This document shows, in pieces, positions 24,246 through 34,200 of a DNA stretch of 64,000 nucleotides. Within the stretch, counting starts at the first letter, position 1. Each line of letters begins with the position of its first letter. The notes beneath the pieces were generated by a model that did not search any database, was not told the origin of the DNA, and saw only the letters and a program-made list of their open reading frames with translations. The position numbers and the translations under genes are program-made. Origin of the DNA: an uncultured Clostridia bacterium (GTDB lineage Bacteria; Bacillota; Clostridia; TANB77; CAG-465); contig CAOYAN010000007.1 of the NCBI GenBank assembly GCA_948562205.1, forward strand, positions 1 through 64,000, read 5' to 3'.

Positions 24246-24530
24246 ATGACAGTTTTTGGAGCAAGTCAAATAATAGGTAGTATAGTAATCTTTTTAATTG
24301 CATTAATGTGGGTTATAAAACGTATTAATATGGAAGAAAAAACATTAAAAATAGTATCATTTTTAATACCAATTATAGGTATAATAATGTGTATTATAAG
24401 ATTAAAAGAGAATAAAGAAATAGCAATGAAATATTTTAAAGTAGCAATAATAGGAATAGTAACATATGTTTTAATTATTGCTTTTTTAGACTTAGTGTCA
24501 TATATAGGATTTATTTGGCCAATTAAATGA
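24246..24530 (+). CDS. Small membrane protein, paralogue 1
   Basis: A 94-residue protein with three hydrophobic segments (about 8-24, 36-54, 66-88). It shares the core I-x-S-F-L-I-P-I-I-G-I-I-M-C, then E-N-K-E-I-A-M-K-Y and G-I-V-T-Y, with the next gene and with 55587-55949. The pattern resembles the membrane part of small zinc-ribbon membrane proteins but has no zinc ribbon. It starts behind a G-rich SD stretch and stops with TGA. Position after a C39-like peptidase allows an immunity or export-accessory role, but nothing proves it. Confidence 0.75.
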   Translation: MTVFGASQIIGSIVIFLIALMWVIKRINMEEKTLKIVSFLIPIIGIIMCIIRLKENKEIAMKYFKVAIIGIVTYVLIIAFLDLVSYIGFIWPIK

Positions 24531-24598
24531 ACTAATATATTTAAAATAAAGTAAAAATTATATAAATTTTATTTAAAAAGTAAGAGGGGGAAGAGTTT

Positions 24599-24913
24599 AT
24601 GGAATATTTAATAAAGACACTTTTTTTAGCTGTACCTTGGATTAAGTTAATAGGTAGCATATTAATTTTTTTAATTGCATTAATGTGGGTTGTAAAACGT
24701 ATTAATATAGAGGGACAAGCTTTAAAAATAATATCTTTTATAATACCAATTATAGGTATTATAATGTGTTTAGTAAAATTAAATGAAAATAAAGAAATAG
24801 CAATGAAATATTTAAAAGTATCAATAGTAGGAATAGTAACATATGTATCAATAGTTTTATTATTTGTTATTATGACATATGTAGCATTTATATTACCAGT
24901 TGCAGGACTTTAA
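24599..24913 (+). CDS. Small membrane protein, paralogue 2
   Basis: A 104-residue protein with three hydrophobic segments, clearly a tandem duplicate of the previous gene: the blocks I-F-L-I-A-L-M-W-V, I-P-I-I-G-I-I-M-C and N-E-N-K-E-I-A-M-K-Y are shared. The upstream SD region (AAGAGGGGGAAG) also resembles that of paralogue 1, so the duplication included regulatory DNA. Function unknown. Confidence 0.75.
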   Translation: MEYLIKTLFLAVPWIKLIGSILIFLIALMWVVKRINIEGQALKIISFIIPIIGIIMCLVKLNENKEIAMKYLKVSIVGIVTYVSIVLLFVIMTYVAFILPVAGL

Positions 24914-24921
24914 TTTTAAAA

Positions 24922-24949
24922 TAGAAGCAGAGAAAAAAATCTGCTTCTA
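24922..24949. terminator. Bidirectional intrinsic terminator
   Basis: TAGAAGCAGA and TCTGCTTCTA form a perfect 10-bp stem between the small membrane gene (+) and the amidotransferase remnant (-). Confidence 0.75.
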
Positions 24950-24950
24950 A

Positions 24951-25593
24951 CTAATTTTGAAAAAATTTTTAAATATATCTATATCATGTAAAGCTTCAGG
25001 ATGCCACTGAATAGCTAAGATATTATCTTTTTCAATTCCCTCAATTATTCCATCATTACTAATAGCAGTAATTTTAAAGCCAGGTGCTAAATCTTTTATT
25101 GCCTGACAGTGGTATGAATTTACTTCATTATATTTTTATTATATATATCATATAACATAGAGTTATCACTTATCTTTATTACATGTTTATTTTGATCTGG
25201 TAAATCATGATTTGGTATTCTTTGATGTAGTGTACCACCAAATATTACATTTATCTCTTGTATTCCCGCACATATTCCAAGTATTGGTTTATTACCTTTT
25301 GCAAACAATTTTACAATACTATTTACTAAAGGAAACTCATCAAATAAGAATTTTTTATCTTTTAGAGGGACTTTATTATAATATTTTGGGTGTACATCAT
25401 TTGCGCTACCAGTTACTATAAGTCCATCACATATATCATAAATTTCATTTAAGTTTTTTTCAGATACAACAGGTATAAGTAAAATGTCTAATTCATTAAA
25501 AATATCTATAAATAAATTTGCTATATAATATCTTTTTCTAAATGGTATATCTTCACCATGCTCTTCTAATCTTCCAACTATTGCTATTTTCAT
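24951..25593 (-). pseudogene. PuuD-like class I glutamine amidotransferase, frameshifted
   Basis: From ATG 25591-25593 the frame encodes a peptidase C26/gamma-Glu-GABA hydrolase-like domain with the nucleophile elbow G-I-C-A-G-I-Q (Cys near residue 100) and F-G-G-T-L-H-Q. The ORF ends at 25120 just after Y-N-K-N, but another frame carries on with E-V-N-S-Y-H-C-Q-A-I-K and the catalytic Q-W-H-P-E block to a stop at 24951-24953. A one-base indel near the A-rich stretch at 25128-25140 explains this. The catalytic His/Glu are on the shifted side, so the product should be inactive. Confidence 0.82.
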
Positions 25594-25696
25594 ATATTAT
25601 CCTCCATTACATAAAATAATATTAGCATAAAATATACAATTTAGTCAATATTGGAATAATGATTAAAAATTGATAAAAATAAAGTAAAAAATATAT

Positions 25697-25731
25697 AAAA
25701 AAAAAGAGGGCCAGACAAGTATGCCTAGCCC
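25697..25731 (-). terminator. Intrinsic terminator of the 25746-26117 unit
   Basis: On the minus strand GGGCTAGGCA and TGTCTGGCCC pair (two G-U) around a 4-base loop, followed by CTC and a run of nine T residues. Confidence 0.88.
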
Positions 25732-25745
25732 CTAAAATTTTGGAT

Positions 25746-26117
25746 TTACTGGAGACCCTTGATAAGGTCCTCCAGATCGTCCATCTTTAGGATCCCCCAG
25801 TAGCTGAGGAGATCCCTATTGGCCTTAGGCTCGTCCGGGTATTCCTCCCGGTCGATAACCTGCACCTTCACCCTATCCCCACTAATAGGGGTGAGGTAAA
25901 GGTTTGCCTGCAGGGTCCAGTCATCAAAGACTGACTCCTGCATTGTGCAAACAAAGGTTTTATCCTCCGTCTGCACATAACTCATGGCCGTGTTGCGTGT
26001 GAGTTTCTCACACAACACTCTGTAAATATTGGAAGCTATATCACGACTTCCATTTGCTTTTACAGACTCCTCGTTAACGAGGAGCGCCAAATTTACGAGT
26101 TTGTCAATGCCCTTCAT
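25746..26117 (-). CDS. GC-rich orphan: small cytoplasmic protein with structured leader
   Basis: A 123-residue protein of unrecognised family. The N-terminal half looks helical (K-L-V-N-L-A-L-L-V-N-E-E, then I-A-S-N-I-Y-R-V-L), the middle has beta strands (T-F-V-C-T-M-Q-E, V-K-V-Q-V-I-D-R), and the C-terminus is an acidic helix (M-D-D-L-E-D-L-I-K-G-L). No signal peptide or membrane helix. Codon use and composition are much GC-richer than the flanking AT-rich DNA. ATG 26115-26117 follows GAAGG, next to the arm of a stable hairpin. It is monocistronic with a perfect promoter, a roughly 200-base folded leader and a terminator. Transfer is likely; function unknown. Confidence 0.75.
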   Translation of the reverse strand: MKGIDKLVNLALLVNEESVKANGSRDIASNIYRVLCEKLTRNTAMSYVQTEDKTFVCTMQESVFDDWTLQANLYLTPISGDRVKVQVIDREEYPDEPKANRDLLSYWGILKMDDLEDLIKGLQ

Positions 26118-26132
26118 AATTTTCTTTACCTT

Positions 26133-26311
26133 CCCCGTCGCTTTCGTACGGGGATCCTTTCTTTTAAAAAATTTTTTTGCTACTTCTCTACTTTCAGGTG
26201 TAGATTAGGCTATATGTAGCGCCTATCTCCATTTTGGAGAACCTCTAAATTTAAAAAAGGATTCCATACGATTTAGGGGAGCTTTCATTCCCTATAATCA
26301 TATGGAATACC
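26133..26311 (-). promoter_or_regulatory. Highly structured 5' leader (five hairpins)
   Basis: Five consecutive stems: a long one of about 20 bp (26259-26311; GGATTCCATACGATT pairs with the AATCATATGGAATACC side), then 26226-26240 (TCTCC/GGAGA), 26206-26225 (TAGGC/GCCTA), 26187-26204 (TCTAC/GTAGA), and 26133-26153 (CCCCGT/ACGGGG with a GAAA-type loop). The last one abuts the SD sequence. Such compact folding looks selected; it matches no riboswitch I recognise. Regulation of translation or RNA-protein binding is possible. Confidence 0.6.
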
Positions 26312-26331
26312 TTTATATATTTCATACTTAT

Positions 26332-26360
26332 ATTATAACACTTTTTTTACGTTATGTCAA
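26332..26360 (-). promoter_or_regulatory. Consensus promoter of the 25746-26117 unit
   Basis: On the minus strand TTGACA (26360-26355) and TATAAT (26337-26332) are perfect with a 17-bp spacer, resembling the promoter at 21132-21160. Confidence 0.9.
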
Positions 26361-26560
26361 GCTTTTATGTTTTTAAATTTAGTAAATTATCTTTATTTAA
26401 GGATAGTTTAATTTATATAATTTCAATATGTTAAATTTAAAGTGTATTTTAAATTATTTTTTCTTTTGTTATATTAAGTTTTTTGATAAAAAATAAGAAT
26501 TGTGTAATGCATAAAACAAGATTATATTAATATAATGTAGTAAATATATAGAGGTGGAAT

Positions 26561-27784
26561 ATGAATAACAGAAAGATTAAAATATTATTTACAACATTAT
26601 TTATATCAATATGTTGTATATCAAATATATTTGGTGCAAGTTATATATATAAAATTAATAAAGATAAAAAAGATGAATCAAGTATAGCTACATCTGTATC
26701 TACACCAGTGTTTGAATTTGAGTCAGAGGCACAAGTTTTAATGGAAGCTTCAACTGGGAAAATATTATATGCAAATAACGAAGATGAAAGATTACTACCA
26801 GCATCGGTTACAAAAATTATGACATTACTTTTAATAATGGAGCAAATTGACTCAGGTAAATTAGCATATACAGATAAAGTTACATGTAGTGCGCATGCTT
26901 CAGGTATGGGTGGATCACAAATATGGTTTAAGGAAAATGAAGAGTTAACAATAGATGATGCCCTAAAGGCAATATGTGTTGTTTCTGCTAATGATGTAAC
27001 AGTTGCAATGGCTGAAAAAATTGGTGGAACTGAAACTAATTTTGTAAATATGATGAATGAAAAAGCTAAATCTCTTGGAATGACAAATACAAATTTCATG
27101 AATTCACATGGTATAGATGAGGATAATCATTACACAAGTGCAAAAGATATAGCTATTATGTCAAGAGAAATTATAACTAAGCATCCAGATATATTAAAAT
27201 ATACATCTATATGGATGGATAGTTTAAGAAATGGAGAGTTTGGCCTATCTAGTACTAATAAACTTATAAGGTTTTATGAGGGAGCAAATGGATTAAAGAC
27301 AGGATCTACATCACAAGCTTTATTTAATTTATCTGGTACTGCTACAAGAAATGGAACTACATTTATAAGTGTTATAATGAGAGCTCCATCATCTGATATA
27401 AGACTACAAGAAACAAAGCAATTACTAGATTTTGGATTTGCAAATTATGAAAATAAGATATTATATGAAAAAGATACAGTAATGGATAGTTTAGAAGTAA
27501 GTAAAAATGTAGGGGAAAAACTAAATGTTATTGTAAATAGGCAAGTAAGTGTATTAACGGAGAAAGGTAAAAATATAGAAACATCAGAAAATAAAATATA
27601 TAATGATTTAAAGGCACCTATTGGTATTGGAGAAGTAGTAGGAGAAATGGAAATTATTGATGTTTCAACAGGGGATGTTATAGAAACTTTGGATTTAGTA
27701 GCAAAAAATGAAATTAAAAAATCAACATTTATGGATTATTTAAGAAAAATATTTAAAATATTTATAATGTCAAATCAAGTCTAA
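26561..27784 (+). CDS. D-alanyl-D-alanine carboxypeptidase (DacF/PBP5 type)
   Basis: A 407-residue low-molecular-weight penicillin-binding protein (peptidase S11) that trims the terminal D-Ala of peptidoglycan stem peptides. The three active-site motifs are S82-V-T-K85, S142-A-N144 and K246-T-G. An N-terminal hydrophobic segment (8-30) serves as signal or anchor, and a C-terminal amphipathic basic segment (F-M-D-Y-L-R-K-I-F-K-I-F) could anchor the protein to the outer membrane face. ATG 26561 follows GAGGTGG. It is monocistronic. Sequence type fits the sporulation-linked DacF group, but vegetative DacA function is possible. Confidence 0.92.
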   Translation: MNNRKIKILFTTLFISICCISNIFGASYIYKINKDKKDESSIATSVSTPVFEFESEAQVLMEASTGKILYANNEDERLLPASVTKIMTLLLIMEQIDSGKLAYTDKVTCSAHASGMGGSQIWFKENEELTIDDALKAICVVSANDVTVAMAEKIGGTETNFVNMMNEKAKSLGMTNTNFMNSHGIDEDNHYTSAKDIAIMSREIITKHPDILKYTSIWMDSLRNGEFGLSSTNKLIRFYEGANGLKTGSTSQALFNLSGTATRNGTTFISVIMRAPSSDIRLQETKQLLDFGFANYENKILYEKDTVMDSLEVSKNVGEKLNVIVNRQVSVLTEKGKNIETSENKIYNDLKAPIGIGEVVGEMEIIDVSTGDVIETLDLVAKNEIKKSTFMDYLRKIFKIFIMSNQV

Positions 27785-27860
27785 TTTAAAATGGACTTGA
27801 TTTTTTATATTATATATTATAAAAAAATCAATTATGTATTAATTAAAATTATTATCTACA
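27745..27860 (+). repeat. Left copy of an imperfect direct repeat flanking the giant gene
   Basis: The dacF 3' end plus intergenic DNA is repeated at about 37097-37222. Shared blocks include ATAATGTCAAAT, AAGTCTAATTT, TTGATTTTTT, TGTATTA and CAATTAAAATTA-type sequence in the same order. Copies differ by substitutions and small indels. Confidence 0.75.
27773..27806 (+). terminator. Intrinsic terminator of dacF-like gene
   Basis: AATCAAGTC and GACTTGATT are perfectly complementary, overlap the stop codon, and precede TTTTTT. Confidence 0.85.
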
Positions 27861-28169
27861 TATTTAAGATATAAAAATAATAGATGGAGAATTTATTAAA
27901 TATTTAATAAATAAACTTTTTTATTTAGATTTTTGATAAATTTTACATTTATTTTTTGTATTTTTTCACATATTATAAGTATTTAAATAGTATCTTTTGT
28001 AAATAATATTAAAAAATCATCAAAATTAAGAATTTTTAACTTTTAAATATTTTTATGGATATCATTGGACTTATAATTACTGTATTTAATTATAATAAAA
28101 ATATAGTGTTATTATTTTCTAAAAAAGATAAAAATAATCAAAATTTTTAGAAAAAAGTCAAAAAAAATA
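27861..28169. other. AT-rich intergenic region
   Basis: Extremely AT-rich, with no ORF having an SD sequence and no clear hairpin. It separates dacF from the giant protease gene; regulatory binding sites may exist but none is recognisable. Confidence 0.5.
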
Positions 28170-28199
28170 TTGTCTAATGTAAAAAAAAAGTGATATAAT
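28170..28199 (+). promoter_or_regulatory. Sigma-A-type promoter of the giant protease gene
   Basis: TTGTCT (28170-28175) and TATAAT (28194-28199) have an 18-bp spacer. GGAGAGA lies before ATG 28242. Confidence 0.65.
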
Positions 28200-28241
28200 A
28201 TATTGTGTATAGTGTGTTTAGTTGAATAAGGAGAGATAGAA

Positions 28242-31200
28242 ATGAAAAGATTTGCTAAAATTATATTAGTTAGTATGATTTTAATTTTAACAACTTCAGT
28301 TTCATATGCAAGTGAAAGCATAAATGCAACTTTGAGTACTACTTCTCAACAGGCATATGCTAAAGATACTGTCATATTTAAAGTAAAACTTGATAATTTA
28401 AAAGACATAAAGCATGGAGTAAATGCTTATAAAGCAACTTTAGTATATGATAATAGTATTTTTGAAAATATAAGTGAAACTGATTTTAAAACATTAAATA
28501 ACTGGGAGGGATTAAGATATAATCCTAATACTGGTGAATTTGTTGTTTATAAAAGAACAGGAATTACTGAAGAAGAAGATGTAGTTAATGTATCTTTAAA
28601 AGTAAGAGAGAATGCTAAAGCATCTAAAACAAAAGTAGAATTAATAAATATTGTAGCTTCAGAAGGAAAAAAAGATTTATTAATTCTAGATACTGATACA
28701 TCAGAAGTAAATATGGATATAATCGAAGAACAAAAAGATCCAAGTGATAAACCAAATACTAATCCTGGTGATAATATAGGTAATGATAAAACAGATGGAC
28801 AAGTGCCAAGTGAATCTATTACATCACCATCTACAGGAGATAATTTTATATGGCATTTCATATTATTCACTGGAGAAGTGGTAGTAGTTTTTGCAATAGG
28901 TATAACATTTTATAAAGAAAAAAACAAAAAAAATAGAAAAAATAAAATGTATATATCTATAATACTTGGAGTAGTTCTAGTTGTACAATTTATAGGTACA
29001 ATATATGGAACAGTTTCTACCTTTTCTAAAAAAGGTGAATTAAACTTTGATGGTGGAATAGATTATGCAGATGTCAGTTTGCTTGTATCACACCTTGCAA
29101 ATATTCATCATTTAGATGAGGGAAAAACACAAGATCAAGCTAAGGAAGTATTAGAAAATGCTGATATGAACAGTGATGGGAAAATAACAGTAACTGACCT
29201 TAGTATATTAATACAAAAAATAGAAGATAGGTTAGATTATGAAGTAATAATATCTGATTTAACTATAAATAATAATTACCCACAAAAAAATGAAGAAGTA
29301 ACTTTAAGCTTTAATTGTTATGCAAATTATGATGCTACTGTAAAAGCTATTGTTATAAATTCACAAGAGTACAGTATAACTAAAAATGAGCAAGAGGGTA
29401 AATATGAAGTAAAAATAAATGTTGGAAATGTTAGCGGAAAAAAAGCATTCACAATTGAAAAAGTAAAATTACATAATGATAAAGAAGTAAAAATAGAAAA
29501 TGATAACTCTGTTAATATTGATGTATTAAAACAAATGGTAAGTTTAAAAAACTATAGTTTAGTAGAAGACGTAGAAAATGTAAGTTTAGATGTATCTTTT
29601 GATATTGAAGATGTGGATAATGCATTTTTAAGAGGTACATATACAGTAAAAGAAACTACTGCAACAACAGAAGAAGAATTAGAAAATATTCAAGATACAC
29701 AAGATGTTGTTGCTATACAACAAGGAGATATAAAAGCAGGAAAGAATAGTTTTAAAGTAAAAGTAGAAGAAGGTAAAAACTATGAGCTTTCAATGAATAT
29801 AGAATATAAATTAAGTAATGGAACTTCAGAAGAAGATATGCAATATTCTAGCGACTTAGACATAAAAAAACTTATGAGTTTTAATCCAAATTATAATTTT
29901 GAAATGTCTGATATTAAAACTTATAAATTAGTTGATGGCGTTCTAACTGAAACTAATGAGTTTGATATTGGAGAAGAAATAATTATAAAATTTGATAGTA
30001 CAAATTCAACTGTGTGTGTACCAACACATTTAATTGTTAATGGCAAGACATATAATCTTGATAAAGAAAACAACTCTTATACAGCTACAATAGATGGATT
30101 TGATAGTGTTGGAAAACATGAAGTAGTAGTTGAAAAAGTATTTTTAAGTAATGGTAAAGAATTTAATGTAGAAAATAAAAAAGCAGAAGTAGATCTTATT
30201 AAGAAAACTCCAACAGTAGAAAAGTTCAGATCTAATGAAAATATACATGATAAACAAATGGAAGTATTTTTATATGTAAGAGATGAAGATAAGACATTAA
30301 GTAAAATAACAGCAATTTTATATGATGAAAATGGAACTGAAATCTCAAGTTTAGATTTAACATCTAAATTAGTAGATAGCAATATTGTTGAAGAAAATTC
30401 AATAAGTGTGTATACTTTAAATGATATTTTTGATATAAGTTCTATAAATTTAGCAAAAAAATATAAGATTAAAGTATTAGCAAATTATGAATTACTAGAA
30501 AATGAACCTGAATATACTTTCAGTGATAAAATTATTTTTGAAAACGAATTTGATGCAGTGCCATTAGTTAACATTAAAGATGTGCAAGTATCAAATAGAT
30601 ATCCTGAGAAAAATGAAAATATAACTTTAACTTATAAATTAGAAACTAATAAAGAAGATTTAGATATTACTCATATAATGGTAAATAACTTAAAATGTAT
30701 AGCAACAAAACACATAGATAATAATGATAATGTAACATATGCTGTGACTTTACCAGTAGGTGCTAATCATGGAGAATTAGATTTACATACAACTGAATTT
30801 ACATTCGAAGATAATAATGGAGTAGCATATGCTGATAATACTGTTAAAGTAGATGTATTAAAAGCAAAACCTACAAGTGAGAAATTCTTACAAGAAGATG
30901 ATATAGAAAATGGTAGTGTAACTTTAACTGCAAGAATTTTAGATCCAGATGGTGCATTTATTAGTGGTGTTGCAACTCTTGTAAGTAAAAGTGATGGCGC
31001 AGAAGTTGCAAGTAAAACTTTTAATGCTGAAAATGTTACATTTACAATTAATAATATAGAAATTGATAAAGAATATACTTTAATTGCCAAAATGACATAT
31101 GATAGGGATTCAAAAGTTGGCGAAGATAATTATGTAGAAGATGAAGTGTTTAGAGAAAGATTTATACAATTAATTGCTGATTATGATATTAAACTAAATA

Positions 31201-34200
31201 ATATAAAAACATATAATGGTGATAAAGAAACTAGATATTTCGAAAGAGGTCAACAAGCAACATTAACGTTTAATTCAACTAACAAAACAGCTTTTTACCC
31301 TGTAAAAGCAGTTATAAATGGGAACGAATATACTTTAGAAAAACAGGATGATTTATATAAAGTAACAATACCAGTTGTTTCAAAATTTGGCCCACAAACT
31401 GTAACTATACAAAAAATAATACTTGATAATACAAAAGTATTAGATGTTACTTCTGATAATTCAATAGATGTAGGTATTTTAAAATTAAGACCAACAGTAA
31501 CAGATTTTGGAATTGAAGAAGGTGAAAATAACACAATTAATGTTTCATTTACTGTAAAAGATACAGAAGAAGCAATAACTGGTGGAAAGATAATAATAAC
31601 AGACGACAATGGAGTAAAAATTGCAGAAGAACCATTAAGCAGTGATTCTGAAGGAATAAGCTTCACAAAGAATGTATGTGAAGAGTATGAAATAAAAGTA
31701 ATTGCTGATTATGATTTAGATACAAATGCAATTACACAAGAAGATAATGAATATACAGATCAAGTATTGTTATCAGAAACTATAAATGTTAGTCAAAATC
31801 GTTTATTTGAAGTAAAAGATATAACAAGTGTTACATTATATGGAAAATTAGACGATGGTAGTGTTACTGAAGTATCAAGAGTAACAGAACAAGATTTAAC
31901 AGATTTAAACAATTATATAGTAAAAGTACAAACAAAGGGAATGCCAGCTTTCTTTGCGAATATCGAGTCAATAGAAATTGATGAAGCAAATAAATTAAAT
32001 TTTGTGTTAGATTATAAAGATGTAATTCAATATGAAGATGGCAAAAAACATAGTAAATTAAAAGTTGAATATGCAGAAATGATAAATGGCGTAGCAGAAA
32101 ATAAAAGTTTAGAAAGTCTACTTAAAGAAATTACTGCAAATCCTTCAGGTACATTTGAATTAACACAAGATTATGATGCAAGTAATTTGAAATCTGAAGG
32201 AAGTACTGCAATAGATGTAGCATTTAGTGGTACTTTAAATGGAAATGGACATACAATACGTAATCTTAAAAAACCTTTATTTAATTCTTTATTAGATAAT
32301 GCTAAAGTTACAAATTTAGTATTAGAAAATGTTGAATTAGTAGGTGCAACAAGTAAAGGTGCACTTGCAAATAGTGCTGAAAATACTACTATTTCAGATG
32401 TACATATAAAAGGTTTATCTATGATTACAAGTATTGAAGAATGTGGTGGAATGGTAGGCGATTTAAAGGCAGGTTCTACTGTTAAAGAATGTAGTGTAAC
32501 AAAGTTTAATATTAAACTTACTTATTTTAGAGTTGCAGGTATTGCAGGTAAAATGGCAGGTAGTACTATAAAAGATTGTTATGTAGAAGGAACAATTGAA
32601 TCTGTAACATCTACTATAGATGGAATTGGTGGAATAGCTGGAGATTCACAAGGAACACCACAATCAACAATTGAAAATTGTATAGCAAAAGTAAATTTTG
32701 TAAATAATACAAGAGCTAAAAATAATGGTGGTATATTGGGACTTGCAAGAAATGCTAATACAATATTGACTAACAATGTAAGTTTAAATACAGGTACAGG
32801 ATTAAATCATGTTTTTGGTACAACAGTACATTCTACATCAGGTAATAACTATGAATTAGAAGAATCTGAATTAATTTCAAATGTTAGTACTAGTAATAAA
32901 AATCTAGTTAAAAGAGTAGCAAAAGCTAATTTAAATAGAGAATTCTTTGCAAATGAGGCTTTATTTAATGAAGATATTTGGGATTTAGATGATGTTTCAT
33001 ATGATAAATTACCACGTTTAAAAAATAGTGACCCTAATGGAACTATTGAAGAAGTGGTAGAAAATGATAATAAAAAATTATATATACCAGAATATGGCAG
33101 AATAAGTAAAATGTCTGGATATGATAAAAATAAAGATATAACATATAATAACTTACATAAATTAATGCCGTATTATGATGCTAAATATTTAGTAACAGAT
33201 GGTTCTAAGATAGCAAGTGATAATGTTTTAAATACAAAAATTATAAAACATATTTTACCATTTGCAAATAATAAATTAGTAACTTATCTTACAACAAATA
33301 GTTATGATGGTATTAATAAAATAAAAGTAGAATTTGATGATTATACTTTTGAAGAATATACAGTTACTTTTGAAAGTTTTAAACAAGGTATAGCAATTTA
33401 TAAAATAAATGATTTAAATATAAATTATGCATTTGATAATTATGCTATAAATGAAGATTCAGAAGTTATAACAAAATTAGCTGAGTATATAAAATCATTA
33501 GATTATAATACAGTGCTAGAACCACTTACTACAGCAGCAGATAATAGACAATATAAAGATAATTATGATTCTGTAATTAAAAATATGGCGCAAGAAATAG
33601 CACTTAATATTTTACAAAATGATGAAGATAGTATACTTATGTTAAATAATGATATACTAAACAAAAAAATTGAACAAGAATTAATTGGAACTGATAAAAT
33701 AAATAAAATGATTTATGCATATAACTATTATAACCGTTGGTATGGCTTTGAAATAGGTGGTGCAAAAGTATCAGATATTATGTTATTTGATGGTAAGATG
33801 TATTCAGATACAATGACATTTTATAATGTAGTAAGAGAAGTACTTTCAGGAAATATGAATCCAGGAAATACAAACACTTTCTATGCTAATTCTCTAAAAA
33901 AATATACAGGAAGTTCAACAATTAGCTATTTCTTAAATTATATAATAACTAATATTGGTGGATATGAAGATGTAAATGATTGGTTTACTGAGTACTTTGG
34001 AGCAAGAAATATTTTAGCTGAATTTGGAGTAGATAAAAATCCTAATATTTTATATCGTGCTTGGTATCAACTAAGTAAAAAGCAAAATATGTTACTTCCA
34101 GTTATTACATTGCCACAAGATTGCGCTTATATGATTAGTGGTCCTGCTCATTTACAAATTGGACCTTCACAGTTGTATCATAAAGATGTAAATACTGAAG

